The notes below the pieces were generated by a model, which worked only from the letters and a program-made list of their open reading frames with translations, did no database searches and was not told the DNA's origin. A DNA stretch of 64,000 nt from DRPN01 sp964599235. GTDB taxonomy: Bacteria; Bacteroidota; Bacteroidia; Bacteroidales; VadinHA17. The stretch spans positions 124,001-188,000 of the forward strand of contig CAZRDX010000052.1 in assembly GCA_964599235.1 (NCBI GenBank), in the 5' to 3' direction. Within the stretch, counting starts at the first letter, position 1; every line of letters starts with the position of its first letter. Positions 34,423 through 42,532 of the stretch are shown one piece after another. The translations under genes and the position numbers were made by a program.

Positions 34423-36201
34423 TTATTTGTTCGTCATATCCTCGGGCAAGGGAAAGACCTTCTCCGTCCGCACGCGGCCTTCCTCCACCCACATTTCGAT
34501 GACCGGCCATGTATTGAGCCGGTTGGCCAGGCGGTGTCCTTCGGCTTTGTCACCCTTGTAGATGTAAAAACGCATCTTCATACCCGGATTGTTCTCATTG
34601 AGTTCTTCACGGAAGACTGCCCGTCGCTCTTTCCTTTTCCAGGTGACGGCCAGGTGCTCCACGCTGCAGTCCTTGATGAGGGTATAGCCGTTGCCCAGGT
34701 ACAGGAAGCCGTTGGAGAGGGCCAGGGCAGGGTCCCTTTTGAGGTCGACGGGCACTTCCACCATGATCTCCTCACCGCATCCCGCCGAATAGTAAAGCCC
34801 CTCTCCGGAGGTGGGGAAGGCGATCTCCACGGCACCGTCGGCGGGACGGATGCAGGAGATGTCGAGCTGCCAGAGATGTTCTCCCACTTTCTTCACCACG
34901 GTGTGATAGGCCGCAGCTCTGACGTAAAGAGGCAGCGGCAGATAGTCCTCGGAGAAAGAGGGCGCGACGGCAGGATGCTGCAGGGTGGTCACGCTGCCGC
35001 TGCGGGTGTCCACACGCCAGCGGCGGGGTGCTTCGGGAAGAAGCTCCTGGAGCGCCTCGTAGATACGCTGCAGATACATCCTCGCCTGTGCCACCTCGTT
35101 GGCCGTGTACTGCACCTCCACCGGCCAGGGAGTCCACCCGCTCGAGTCGGACACCTCCGAGAGAAAGAGATGTTTCCATGCCTCGCGCAGCCATGCCAGC
35201 ACCTTCTCCAGGAGGGAGCGGTCGACCCTGTCCTTCACATGCTCCACCATCTTTTCCGCGGCAAGCACCTCTCCCCGCAGACGATAGCTGAGCGCCCGCG
35301 TGAGACCGTCGGTCTCCACCCCACTGCGCTGACGCCCCATCCACATGAAAGGACCACATACCGACATGTTCCACGTCCCCTCCGGGATGAAGCCTGCCAC
35401 AGGGATCGTGTAGTCAGGATCATCCTTCAGGATCTTCACCAGTTCGGAGATGGTGACAAAACGGTATCCCTCCCTTTCCAGCTCACGGAAGCGGCCGATG
35501 TTCTTCTTCTCCTGCTCCGGCACACGGTAAAAGTCGCTCTTGTAATCGAGCGTATTGAACACTTCACCGTCGTCGAGGAACGACCAGGTCCATTCCAGGT
35601 TTTTCAGCTTTTTCTCGCCGCCACCCATCCATCCGAGGATCTCATCGTGGCCGTAGACGACCCGCACCAACGGAGGGATACTGCCGCGGTACCAGCTGTA
35701 GGGATCGGAGCTGGTGACCACCACGTCATACAGACCTTTCAGGGCCGTGGCCAGGCCCGGCGAATACTGGATCTCCTGACCGAAGAAGACGCGTGAGCGT
35801 TGCAGTCCGTAAAGGTGCAGGATGCTGTCCGACATGGTGATCGACCGCCGCAGGTCGATCGCCGGGTATGCGATGAAGAACTGATCGGAATAGTGGGCGA
35901 TGACCAGCTCGATCTGTCCCCTGCGCACCAGCTTCTTCAGCAACTTCAGCACTTCAGGATACTCCCGTGCCATCGTCTCGATAGCGTAACCCTGGAACTC
36001 CAGATCGACACGGTAACGGGGATGTTTCTCGAAGAACTGCAGCGCAGGCCAGAGCGACTCCCGCACGATACGGGCCTCGATGCGGTAATCCCCCGCCACG
36101 TACTGGAAATTGTAATGGAACAGCGCAACGGCATATTTGGGTTTCGCCGTCAGGCTCCCCGCCAGCAGGGAAAACACCACCATCCAAAAGAATTTCTTCA
36201 T
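34423..36201 (-). CDS. Secreted GH57/GH38-like glycosidase
   Basis: 592 residues, signal peptide (FWMVVFSLLAGSLTA). Residues ~20-300 look like the GH57 (beta/alpha)7 barrel class: ALFHYNFQYVAGDYR, RVDLEFQGYAIETMAREYPEVLKLLKKLVRRGQIELVIAHYSD (pattern read at about 60-105), and FFGQEIQYSPGL. The C-terminal half is all-beta. GH57 usually has Glu nucleophile and Asp acid; the Glu in GQEIQYS is a candidate, the acid is not clear. Its ATG overlaps (ATGA) the stop of the GDPD remnant. Retaining alpha-glycosidase activity is plausible but unproven. Confidence 0.7.
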   Translation of the reverse strand: MKKFFWMVVFSLLAGSLTAKPKYAVALFHYNFQYVAGDYRIEARIVRESLWPALQFFEKHPRYRVDLEFQGYAIETMAREYPEVLKLLKKLVRRGQIELVIAHYSDQFFIAYPAIDLRRSITMSDSILHLYGLQRSRVFFGQEIQYSPGLATALKGLYDVVVTSSDPYSWYRGSIPPLVRVVYGHDEILGWMGGGEKKLKNLEWTWSFLDDGEVFNTLDYKSDFYRVPEQEKKNIGRFRELEREGYRFVTISELVKILKDDPDYTIPVAGFIPEGTWNMSVCGPFMWMGRQRSGVETDGLTRALSYRLRGEVLAAEKMVEHVKDRVDRSLLEKVLAWLREAWKHLFLSEVSDSSGWTPWPVEVQYTANEVAQARMYLQRIYEALQELLPEAPRRWRVDTRSGSVTTLQHPAVAPSFSEDYLPLPLYVRAAAYHTVVKKVGEHLWQLDISCIRPADGAVEIAFPTSGEGLYYSAGCGEEIMVEVPVDLKRDPALALSNGFLYLGNGYTLIKDCSVEHLAVTWKRKERRAVFREELNENNPGMKMRFYIYKGDKAEGHRLANRLNTWPVIEMWVEEGRVRTEKVFPLPEDMTNK

Positions 36202-36641
36202 GGGTCAGTTTTTTTCTGTGGTTCTTGTTCGTTCGTATCTGTCGGCTTATGCCGAGTATGGTGAAGGGGAATTGCCGCAGCTCTTCTGCTCTCGAAGAAA
36301 CGGATTAGAACGGCGGGACACACTTTTTTTGTCCCCCTGGCGATGTTCTTCTCGTTCGCTCTGCCCTGGTGACCCGGAGCATGATTGTCAATACGGTCAT
36401 CGTGAACGCCGAAGAAAGGAGCGGCGCATGTGCGGCGCATGTCGATCTCCATGAAGTCGCACCTCCGATCCAAGGCGCAGCGGCTGCCGGCAAGGGTGTT
36501 CCCCGGGATGTTCTCATGGGCTTCCCGGCAGACGATGACACAGGCTTTCCCGGGGTGTGGAGGGAAAAGGGAGGGGGCTCCCGCCCGCATCATGCTGGCC
36601 GGCAAGGACAACCACAAGAGGATAAGGAAATATTCTTTCAT
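36198..36641 (-). pseudogene. Remnant of a glycerophosphodiester phosphodiesterase (GDPD) gene
   Basis: 147 codons. Signal-like start (MKEYFLILLWLSLPASMM), then a clear GDPD N-terminal match: VIVCREAHENIPGNTLAGSR, where intact enzymes have HRGxxxxxPENT, then FMEIDMRRT (metal Glu and Asp kept) and VHDDRID (His kept). The first catalytic His of HRG is Cys and Gly is Glu. Nothing GDPD-like follows, whereas the family is about 250-300 residues, so the 3' two-thirds is gone. Both ends keep 4-bp ATGA overlaps with the neighbours (GH3 upstream, GH57 downstream), showing it was a coupled operon member. A still-made short protein cannot be excluded. Confidence 0.7.
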
Positions 36642-39229
36642 TGCACTTCGATCCTGATCGTTCCTCGGATGTCGCAGGCGCTGCTTCCCACGGCAAGGAT
36701 CACCTCTCCTTTTTCCACGGTGCGGCGGTGATGTTGCATGTCCCAGTGTCCCAGTTCGTCGACGGCGAAGGTGAGGGGCACGGTGACCGTCCTGCCGCGC
36801 GGCACGGTGACCCGCCGGAAGGCTACGAGCTGTCTGTCGGGCCCTTCCTCGCCCCAGGGAGCGCGGGCATAGAGCTGCACCACTTCGTCGCCGTCGTAGT
36901 CACCCGTGTTGGTGACTTCCACCGTCACATAGACACTGTCACCTGGTGCCACACGCCTGCGTTCCACCCGCAAGGGGCCATAGGAGAAGTGCGTGTAGCT
37001 GAGGCCGTGACCGAAGCACCACAGCGGCTCCGGCGCCTCGGGATGGAGGCGGGCGAGACGGGAGTAATACAGATAGGTGCGTCCTTTTCGCAGGTCGTAA
37101 TCGCTGATGCCGGGCAGCTGGTCCACGGAGCGGTATACCGTCAGCGGCAGGCGGCCCGCGGGGTTGTAACGGCCCAACAGGACATCGGCCAGGGCGTTGC
37201 CTCCCTCCTCGCCGTTGCAGAAGGTCTCGACGATGGCCGGCACCCGGTCGTGCAGCGAGGGCAACGACACCGGCCCGCCGTTCTGGAGCACCAGCACGGT
37301 GCGGGGGTTGGCCTCCAGCACCGCCTCAATGAAAGCCTGCTGGTCGCCCGGCAGGTGCAGGAAAACACGATCGCGTCCTTCCCCTTCCACCCGGTCGTCA
37401 ATGCCGGCGACGACGATGGCCACATCAGCCTCACGGGCCAGCGCCACCGCCCGGTCGTAACGGTGCGGGTCGGGCATCCCACCCCCGAGCGTCACCCGCC
37501 CCTTGTACCACAGCTGCATGAACTCCAGACGCAACGGATACTTCCGTCCTTTCTCCAGGTGCACCCTCACCACCGCCGAGGAACGGTTGCGGTTGCGGCT
37601 GCGGTCGATCACCTTTTTTCCGTCGAACCAGAGCCGGAAGATATCGTCAAAGTCACCCCCCAGGTAGTAGTCGCCCGTGACCGGCGCCACGAAACGTCCC
37701 GTCCAGCGGATGGCGTAATACTGGCCGGGCATGCCCGGCAACGGGGCTTTTTTGCCAAAGTCGAAGTCGATCGTGCTGTCAAGGCGGGTGACGACCGGCG
37801 TACCCCGGAAGGAGGTATCGGAAAAATATTCGCCCAGGAGGCCGTGTCCTTCCCCGTAACCTTCTGGCGGGAGGAGGAGGGTATCAGGGAGGGGGGGCAG
37901 GACGATCGTAACGTCGGTACCTTTTTCATAGAGGATCTTGTCCGCTCCCAGGGCGTTGCGCAGGCCTTCGAGGGGGCTCACGGCGTGGGAATAGCGGCCT
38001 GTGTATCCCCCGAGGAGGGCGACGTCGGCCAGCGGGCCGAGGACAGCCACACGCCGCAGACGGGCCGTGTCGAGAGGGAGGAGGCTCCCTTCGTTGCGCA
38101 GGAGGATGATGGCCTCGCGGGCCGCCTGCCGCGCCAGTTCCCTGTGCTCAGGGCCATCCACCACCGAGAGGGGGATCTTCGTATAGGGCACCTGCGAGGG
38201 TGGATCATAGAGTCCCAGCAAGAAACGCGAGCGCATGATCCGGCGCACCGCACTGTCGATGAAAGGTGTGGCCACCACATTCTTCTCCGCCAGCTCGGGA
38301 AGATATGGGACGAAGGTATTGCCGCACTCGATGTCCACTCCCGAATGGATGGCTGCGGCAATGGCCTCGCGGGGACCCGGCAGGTAACGATGACCGCGGT
38401 AGAGGTCTTCGATGCCGTTGCAGTCGGTCACCACCGTGCCGCGGAAGCCCCATTCTTCACGCAGCACCGTGGTGAGAAGCCAGCGGTTGGCGATGCAGGG
38501 AACACCGTTGAGACGGTTGTAGGCGGCCATGATGCCCATGGCATGGTCGTGTCTCACCAGTACCTCGTAAGGACGGAGGTAATAATCGCGCAGGAGGGCT
38601 TCGTCGATGTCGGAGGAGCCGTTGTGACGGTCCCACTCTTCGTTGTTGGCCACGAAGTGCTTGGGTGCGGCGATGCATTTGAGATAATGCGGGTCATCAC
38701 CCTGGATGCCGCGCACCCAGGCGCCGGCGATGGCAGCGGTGAGGAGAGGGTCTTCGCCATAGCATTCGTGCGTGCGGCCCCAGCGCGGGTCGCGCGCCAG
38801 CTCGACCACCGGCGCCCAGAAAGTGAGCCCCATACCCGGATAACCGGAATGATAGAGTGCCCGCGCCTCATCAGAGAGAGCCGTGCCGATGGCCTGTACC
38901 AACACGGGATCCCACGTGGAGGCCTGTGCGATGGCATGCGGGAAGATGGTACAGGCATCACCCCGCTCAATGTTGTGCGCCGACATGCCCGACCAGGCAT
39001 AGCCTGCTATACCCAGCGAAGGAAGATCACGAGGGGTACGGCTCATCATCTGCGACACCTTCTCCTGCAACGTCATCCTTTGCAAAAGATCATCCACACG
39101 CACCTCCACCGGCAGGGAAGGATCCAGGTAGGCTGGCATCCCGGGACGTTGCGCCACCGTCGTCCACGGAAAGACCAGGAACCACAGCCACGGCCCCCAA
39201 AAACGCCATACGCTTTTCCTTTTCCTCAT
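36638..39229 (-). CDS. GH3 beta-glycosidase (xylosidase-like branch) with PA14 insert
   Basis: 863 residues, signal peptide (FWGPWLWFLVFPWTTVAQ). Nucleophile Asp in GTVVTDCNGIEDL, with RDPRWGRTHECYGEDP and KHFVANNEEWDRHN typical of the beta-xylosidase/glucosidase branch. PA14 lies about residues 445-590 (GLLGEYFSDTSFRGTP, YYLGGDFDDIFRLWFDGK) and a fibronectin-III-like C-domain ends the protein. It differs from the other GH3 in its active-site surroundings, so substrates probably differ. First gene of the long operon; the three-palindrome array at 39403-39434 lies about 175 bp upstream. Confidence 0.92.
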   Translation of the reverse strand: MRKRKSVWRFWGPWLWFLVFPWTTVAQRPGMPAYLDPSLPVEVRVDDLLQRMTLQEKVSQMMSRTPRDLPSLGIAGYAWSGMSAHNIERGDACTIFPHAIAQASTWDPVLVQAIGTALSDEARALYHSGYPGMGLTFWAPVVELARDPRWGRTHECYGEDPLLTAAIAGAWVRGIQGDDPHYLKCIAAPKHFVANNEEWDRHNGSSDIDEALLRDYYLRPYEVLVRHDHAMGIMAAYNRLNGVPCIANRWLLTTVLREEWGFRGTVVTDCNGIEDLYRGHRYLPGPREAIAAAIHSGVDIECGNTFVPYLPELAEKNVVATPFIDSAVRRIMRSRFLLGLYDPPSQVPYTKIPLSVVDGPEHRELARQAAREAIILLRNEGSLLPLDTARLRRVAVLGPLADVALLGGYTGRYSHAVSPLEGLRNALGADKILYEKGTDVTIVLPPLPDTLLLPPEGYGEGHGLLGEYFSDTSFRGTPVVTRLDSTIDFDFGKKAPLPGMPGQYYAIRWTGRFVAPVTGDYYLGGDFDDIFRLWFDGKKVIDRSRNRNRSSAVVRVHLEKGRKYPLRLEFMQLWYKGRVTLGGGMPDPHRYDRAVALAREADVAIVVAGIDDRVEGEGRDRVFLHLPGDQQAFIEAVLEANPRTVLVLQNGGPVSLPSLHDRVPAIVETFCNGEEGGNALADVLLGRYNPAGRLPLTVYRSVDQLPGISDYDLRKGRTYLYYSRLARLHPEAPEPLWCFGHGLSYTHFSYGPLRVERRRVAPGDSVYVTVEVTNTGDYDGDEVVQLYARAPWGEEGPDRQLVAFRRVTVPRGRTVTVPLTFAVDELGHWDMQHHRRTVEKGEVILAVGSSACDIRGTIRIEVQ

Positions 39230-39402
39230 CTCCCTCGCCTATCTTTTTGCTAATTAACCCAAACACCCCGGTTTATACCACCAGAATATTCACCATTCGT
39301 TCAACAATCTTGTTAAGGAAAAAAATTCTCACAACTTTTATCCCAATCACAATGTCGATACAATTGCAACAATTTGTATACCATACATTTATACAAGTCC
39401 AG

Positions 39403-39434
39403 CTACGTATCACCCTACGTAGCTCCCTACGTAG
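39403..39434. promoter_or_regulatory. Three-copy CTACGTA(G) array, 12-bp period, upstream of GH operon
   Basis: Copies begin at 39403 (CTACGTAT), 39415 (CTACGTAG) and 39427 (CTACGTAG), each an 8-bp palindrome or near-palindrome with exact 12-bp phasing. An array of the same design lies at 59007-59038. Probably binding sites for a regulator of the operon starting at 39229. The rest of the 290-bp intergenic region (39230-39520) is AT-rich with no ORF. Confidence 0.6.
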
Positions 39435-39520
39435 ACATATATCAACCCGTTCTTACTCAATAACTTAACGGATACTTACAAAAAAAGACGCCTTGTGGTT
39501 GTGTGTCGGGGAGGTATCTG

Positions 39521-41014
39521 TCACCGGACCACGAAAGCTCTTTTCCTCACCAGCCGGATCATAGCATCGATATCTTTTTTTAGGGGACGGTCGTCGTCGA
39601 GCCGAGGCACGACGCGGCGGATAACGGCATGGTTCTTCTCGATAAGGGGCGAGGAGACCAGGGGGCGGCGGAAGTCGATGGCCTGTGCGGCGTACATCAG
39701 TTCGATGGCCAGGATCTTCTCCACATTGTCGAGCACCCGGAGGAACTTGCGTGCCGACACTGCTCCCATCGACACCAGGTCCTCCTGGCCCAGCGAGGTG
39801 GGGATGCTGTCGGCCGAGGTGGGGGTGCAGAGCATCTTGTTCTCGGTGACCAGGGCGGCGGTGGTATACTGTGGGATCATATAGCCGGAGTTGAGGCCGC
39901 CGTTGGGGGTGAGCAGCCGCGGCAGGCCAAACCTTCCTTCCAGCAGCAGGTAACAGCGCCGGTCGGAGATATTGCCCAGCTCGGCCGCTGCCAGCGCGGC
40001 ATAGTCGAGGGCCAGGGCCAGCGGCTCGCCGTGGAAGTTGCCTCCCGAGACGGCTTCGTCGTCGCTGAGGATGACAGGGTTGTCGGTCACGGCGTTGAGC
40101 TCCGTCTCCACCAGCTCGTGCAGGTGGTGCCACGCGTTGCGTGAGGCACCGTGCACCTGCGGGATGCACCGCAGCGAGTAGGGGTCCTGCACCCTGCCGC
40201 AGTTCCTGTGCGACTCGATGATGCCGGAGCCTTCCAGCAGCGCCCGCATATGTGCCGCCACCTCCTGCGTGCCGCGATAGGGACGGATACGGTGCAGCTC
40301 CTCCCGGAAAGGCGACGAGCTCCCCTCGAACCCTTCCAGGCTCATCGCCCCCGCCAGGTCGGCCAGGTCGAGCAGGTAAGCCATCCGCTCCAGCCCCGCC
40401 ACGGCATGGGCCAGGATGAACTGCGTGCCGTTGATGAGGGCCAGCCCCTCCTTGGCATGCAGCCGCAAAGGCTTCAAGCCATGCTCCCGCAGCACCTCCC
40501 GTGCCGGACGGGGCCCCTCCTCACCATGGAAAAAGCCTTCTCCCAGCAACGGCAGGAAGAGATGGGCCAGCGGCGCCAGGTCGCCCGACGCCCCCACCGA
40601 CCCCTGCGAAGGTACCACCGGCAGAAGATCATGCTCGATGAAATAGATCACCCGCTCCACCACCTCTCTGCGTATGCCGGAAAAACCCTGCGCCAGAGCC
40701 TGCACCTTGCAAACCATCATGATCTTCGAGAGAAAAGGGTCAATGGGCTCCCCCACCCCCACCGCGTGGGTCATCAGCAGGTTCTCCTGCAAGCGGCTGG
40801 TCTCCTCGGGCGACACCTTCACATCCACCAATGGCCCGAAACCGGTGTTCACCCCGTAGACCGCCCGGTCGGAGGCAGCCATCACCTCCACCTCCGCCCG
40901 TGAACGATCGATGCGCTGCAAAGCCTCCCCGTCCAGCATCCCCTTCATCTTTCCCTCTGCCAGGGCAAACACCTTCGCCACCGTCAGTCTCTCTGTTCCG
41001 TACCTGAAATCCAT
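39521..41014 (-). CDS. hutH: Histidine ammonia-lyase
   Basis: 497 residues. Converts L-histidine to urocanate and ammonia. The MIO cofactor is formed from Ala-Ser-Gly in QGSVGASGDLAPLAHL near residue 145. Other family blocks: YGVNTGFGPLVDVK, GTQFILAHAVAGLERM, RNCGRVQDPYSLRCIPQVHGA and QEDLVSMGA. Full length. The other hut genes (hutU, hutI, ftcD) are not in the window, so it is either an isolated gene or at the border of a split pathway. Own promoter box 29 nt upstream. Confidence 0.95.
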   Translation of the reverse strand: MDFRYGTERLTVAKVFALAEGKMKGMLDGEALQRIDRSRAEVEVMAASDRAVYGVNTGFGPLVDVKVSPEETSRLQENLLMTHAVGVGEPIDPFLSKIMMVCKVQALAQGFSGIRREVVERVIYFIEHDLLPVVPSQGSVGASGDLAPLAHLFLPLLGEGFFHGEEGPRPAREVLREHGLKPLRLHAKEGLALINGTQFILAHAVAGLERMAYLLDLADLAGAMSLEGFEGSSSPFREELHRIRPYRGTQEVAAHMRALLEGSGIIESHRNCGRVQDPYSLRCIPQVHGASRNAWHHLHELVETELNAVTDNPVILSDDEAVSGGNFHGEPLALALDYAALAAAELGNISDRRCYLLLEGRFGLPRLLTPNGGLNSGYMIPQYTTAALVTENKMLCTPTSADSIPTSLGQEDLVSMGAVSARKFLRVLDNVEKILAIELMYAAQAIDFRRPLVSSPLIEKNHAVIRRVVPRLDDDRPLKKDIDAMIRLVRKRAFVVR

Positions 41015-41042
41015 ATGCCTGATCTGTTTGAAAACACTCTCT

Positions 41043-41050
41043 CAAAAGTA
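41043..41050 (-). promoter_or_regulatory. -7 promoter box of hutH
   Basis: TACTTTTG on the minus strand, 28 nt upstream of the ATG at 41014. Fits TAnnTTTG; no clear -33. Confidence 0.45.
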
Positions 41051-41172
41051 ATCTTTTTCCCGATCATTTCCAGAACGATCCGTCCTTTCAAGGGTCTGCC
41101 CACCGGTCTCTTTCCCTTTTTCTTTTCTCATACTTTTTTTTGGTGTATTTTTGAGTGATCACGCACACGATC

Positions 41173-41853
41173 ATGAACGATAGGGCCATACGACTTACGG
41201 GGCTGGCGGGCCTGGCGGGGGGTCTGCTTCTTTTTTCCGGCGACATGCTGTTGTATTACGACCCCGTCTCCACCGATCTGTTGCGTAACATGTCGCATGT
41301 GGCGGTGTGGCGGTTGCGTCTGAGCACCCTTTTCGCGTTGCTGGCGGCCTGGGCTTACCTGGCCGGGGCTGTACAGATGTATCTGGCTTTTCGGCCCGCC
41401 CCTGTGTGGGTGCGCCGGCCGGTCACGGCCTTTTTTGCAGCCATCCTGGTCGCCTATGGTGTCATCCATGCCCATTACATGGCCATAGCTTTGACGGCAC
41501 GGCTGGCCGTCCTTCACGGCCTCGACCCGGTGGAGGCCACCCGCCTGGCACGCGACCACAACCACCTGCTGCGCCTGGTGGTCTATCCCCTTTTCGCTCT
41601 CCTCTCGATCCTCTTCCTCTATGCCGTATGGAAACGCCGGACGCTCTATCCGCGCTGGATCATCTTTTTCTTCCCCCTGTTTCCTTTCTTCCTCCAAGGT
41701 CCGCTCGACCGGCTGCTCTCCGGCCCGCTCCATACGGTCATAGTGGGCGGGTTCTTCAATCTGTTGCTGGTCCTGTTTTTCGGTGCATCGACGTTTGCCC
41801 TCTGGCATCCCCGTGAGGCTGCCTCATCCCCTGAGATCGACGGCGATGGCTGA
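41173..41853 (+). CDS. Six-to-seven-helix integral membrane protein, unknown function
   Basis: 226 residues with about seven hydrophobic segments (LTGLAGLAGGLLLFSGDMLLYY, LSTLFALLAAWAYLAGAVQMYL, VTAFFAAILVAYGVIHAHYM and others). Resembles an uncharacterised family (possibly DUF6796) but I cannot confirm it. A buried HAHYMAIAL and two Asp/His pairs are visible. The start is ATG 41173 (MNDRAIRL) rather than GTG 41155. Its last codons overlap the start of the HD-domain gene (ATGGCTGA), so the two are translationally coupled. Confidence 0.75.
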   Translation: MNDRAIRLTGLAGLAGGLLLFSGDMLLYYDPVSTDLLRNMSHVAVWRLRLSTLFALLAAWAYLAGAVQMYLAFRPAPVWVRRPVTAFFAAILVAYGVIHAHYMAIALTARLAVLHGLDPVEATRLARDHNHLLRLVVYPLFALLSILFLYAVWKRRTLYPRWIIFFFPLFPFFLQGPLDRLLSGPLHTVIVGGFFNLLLVLFFGASTFALWHPREAASSPEIDGDG

Positions 41854-42511
41854 AAAGTCGAGGCATCAGATGCTCCGTAATGTGGAGGAGCGGGTAAAGG
41901 TGCTCCTGGCCGGTGCGGAGGGGGGCCACGACTGGTGGCATGCCCACCGCGTGCGGCGGGTGGCTCTTCGTCTGGCACATGAGGAGGGGGCCGACCCTTT
42001 TGTGGTGGAGCTGGCCGCCCTCCTGCACGACATCGCCGACCCTAAGTTCCACGACGGCGACGAGGAGGCAGGCCCCCGCCAGGCCCGCCACATCCTCGAC
42101 GACGCAGGCGTCCCCCCGGAGGTGCGTGACCATGTCCTCCACATCATCCGTCACATCTCCTTCCGCGGCGGTCATGCTCCCGTCCCCGCCTACCGCTCAC
42201 CCGAGCTGGCAGTGGTGCAGGACGCCGACCGTCTTGACGCCCTCGGCGCCATCGGCATCGCCCGTACCTTCAACTACGGCGGCTACCGCCAACGCCCCCT
42301 CTACGACCCCACCATACCACCCCGCCAATACGACAGCGCCGAAGAGTACCGCAAAAGCCGGACACCCACCATCAACCATTTCTACGAAAAACTGCTCCTG
42401 CTGAAAGATCGGATGAACACGACCGCAGGAAAGAAAATGGCCGAACAACGCCATCGTTTCATGGAATCTTTTCTTGAAGAGTTCTTCCGGGAATGGAAGG
42501 GCGAACGATAG
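41846..42511 (+). CDS. HD-domain phosphohydrolase
   Basis: 221 residues, YedJ-like. HD signature residues: GGHDWWHAHRVRRVAL (first His), ELAALLHDIADPKFH (HD pair) and VVQDADRLDALGAIGIARTF (C-terminal Asp). Metal-dependent phosphohydrolase, probably on a nucleotide or nucleotide-like substrate; exact substrate unknown. The ATG at 41846 overlaps the preceding stop, which supports this start over one 63 bp upstream. Confidence 0.88.
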   Translation: MAEKSRHQMLRNVEERVKVLLAGAEGGHDWWHAHRVRRVALRLAHEEGADPFVVELAALLHDIADPKFHDGDEEAGPRQARHILDDAGVPPEVRDHVLHIIRHISFRGGHAPVPAYRSPELAVVQDADRLDALGAIGIARTFNYGGYRQRPLYDPTIPPRQYDSAEEYRKSRTPTINHFYEKLLLLKDRMNTTAGKKMAEQRHRFMESFLEEFFREWKGER

Positions 42512-42532
42512 ACCTGAAAAACCCGCACGACC

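Noticed and set aside
31949..34561. 870-codon plus-strand ORF over GH3 and PHP genes
   Set aside because: Antisense to two genes with motifs; no motif of its own.
36641..39253. 870-codon plus-strand ORF opposite GH3
   Set aside because: Exact antisense of the GH3 gene; no motif.
39403..39434. CRISPR array interpretation of the phased palindromes
   Set aside because: Units of 8 bp with 4-bp spacers and only three copies; no cas genes. Does not fit a CRISPR.
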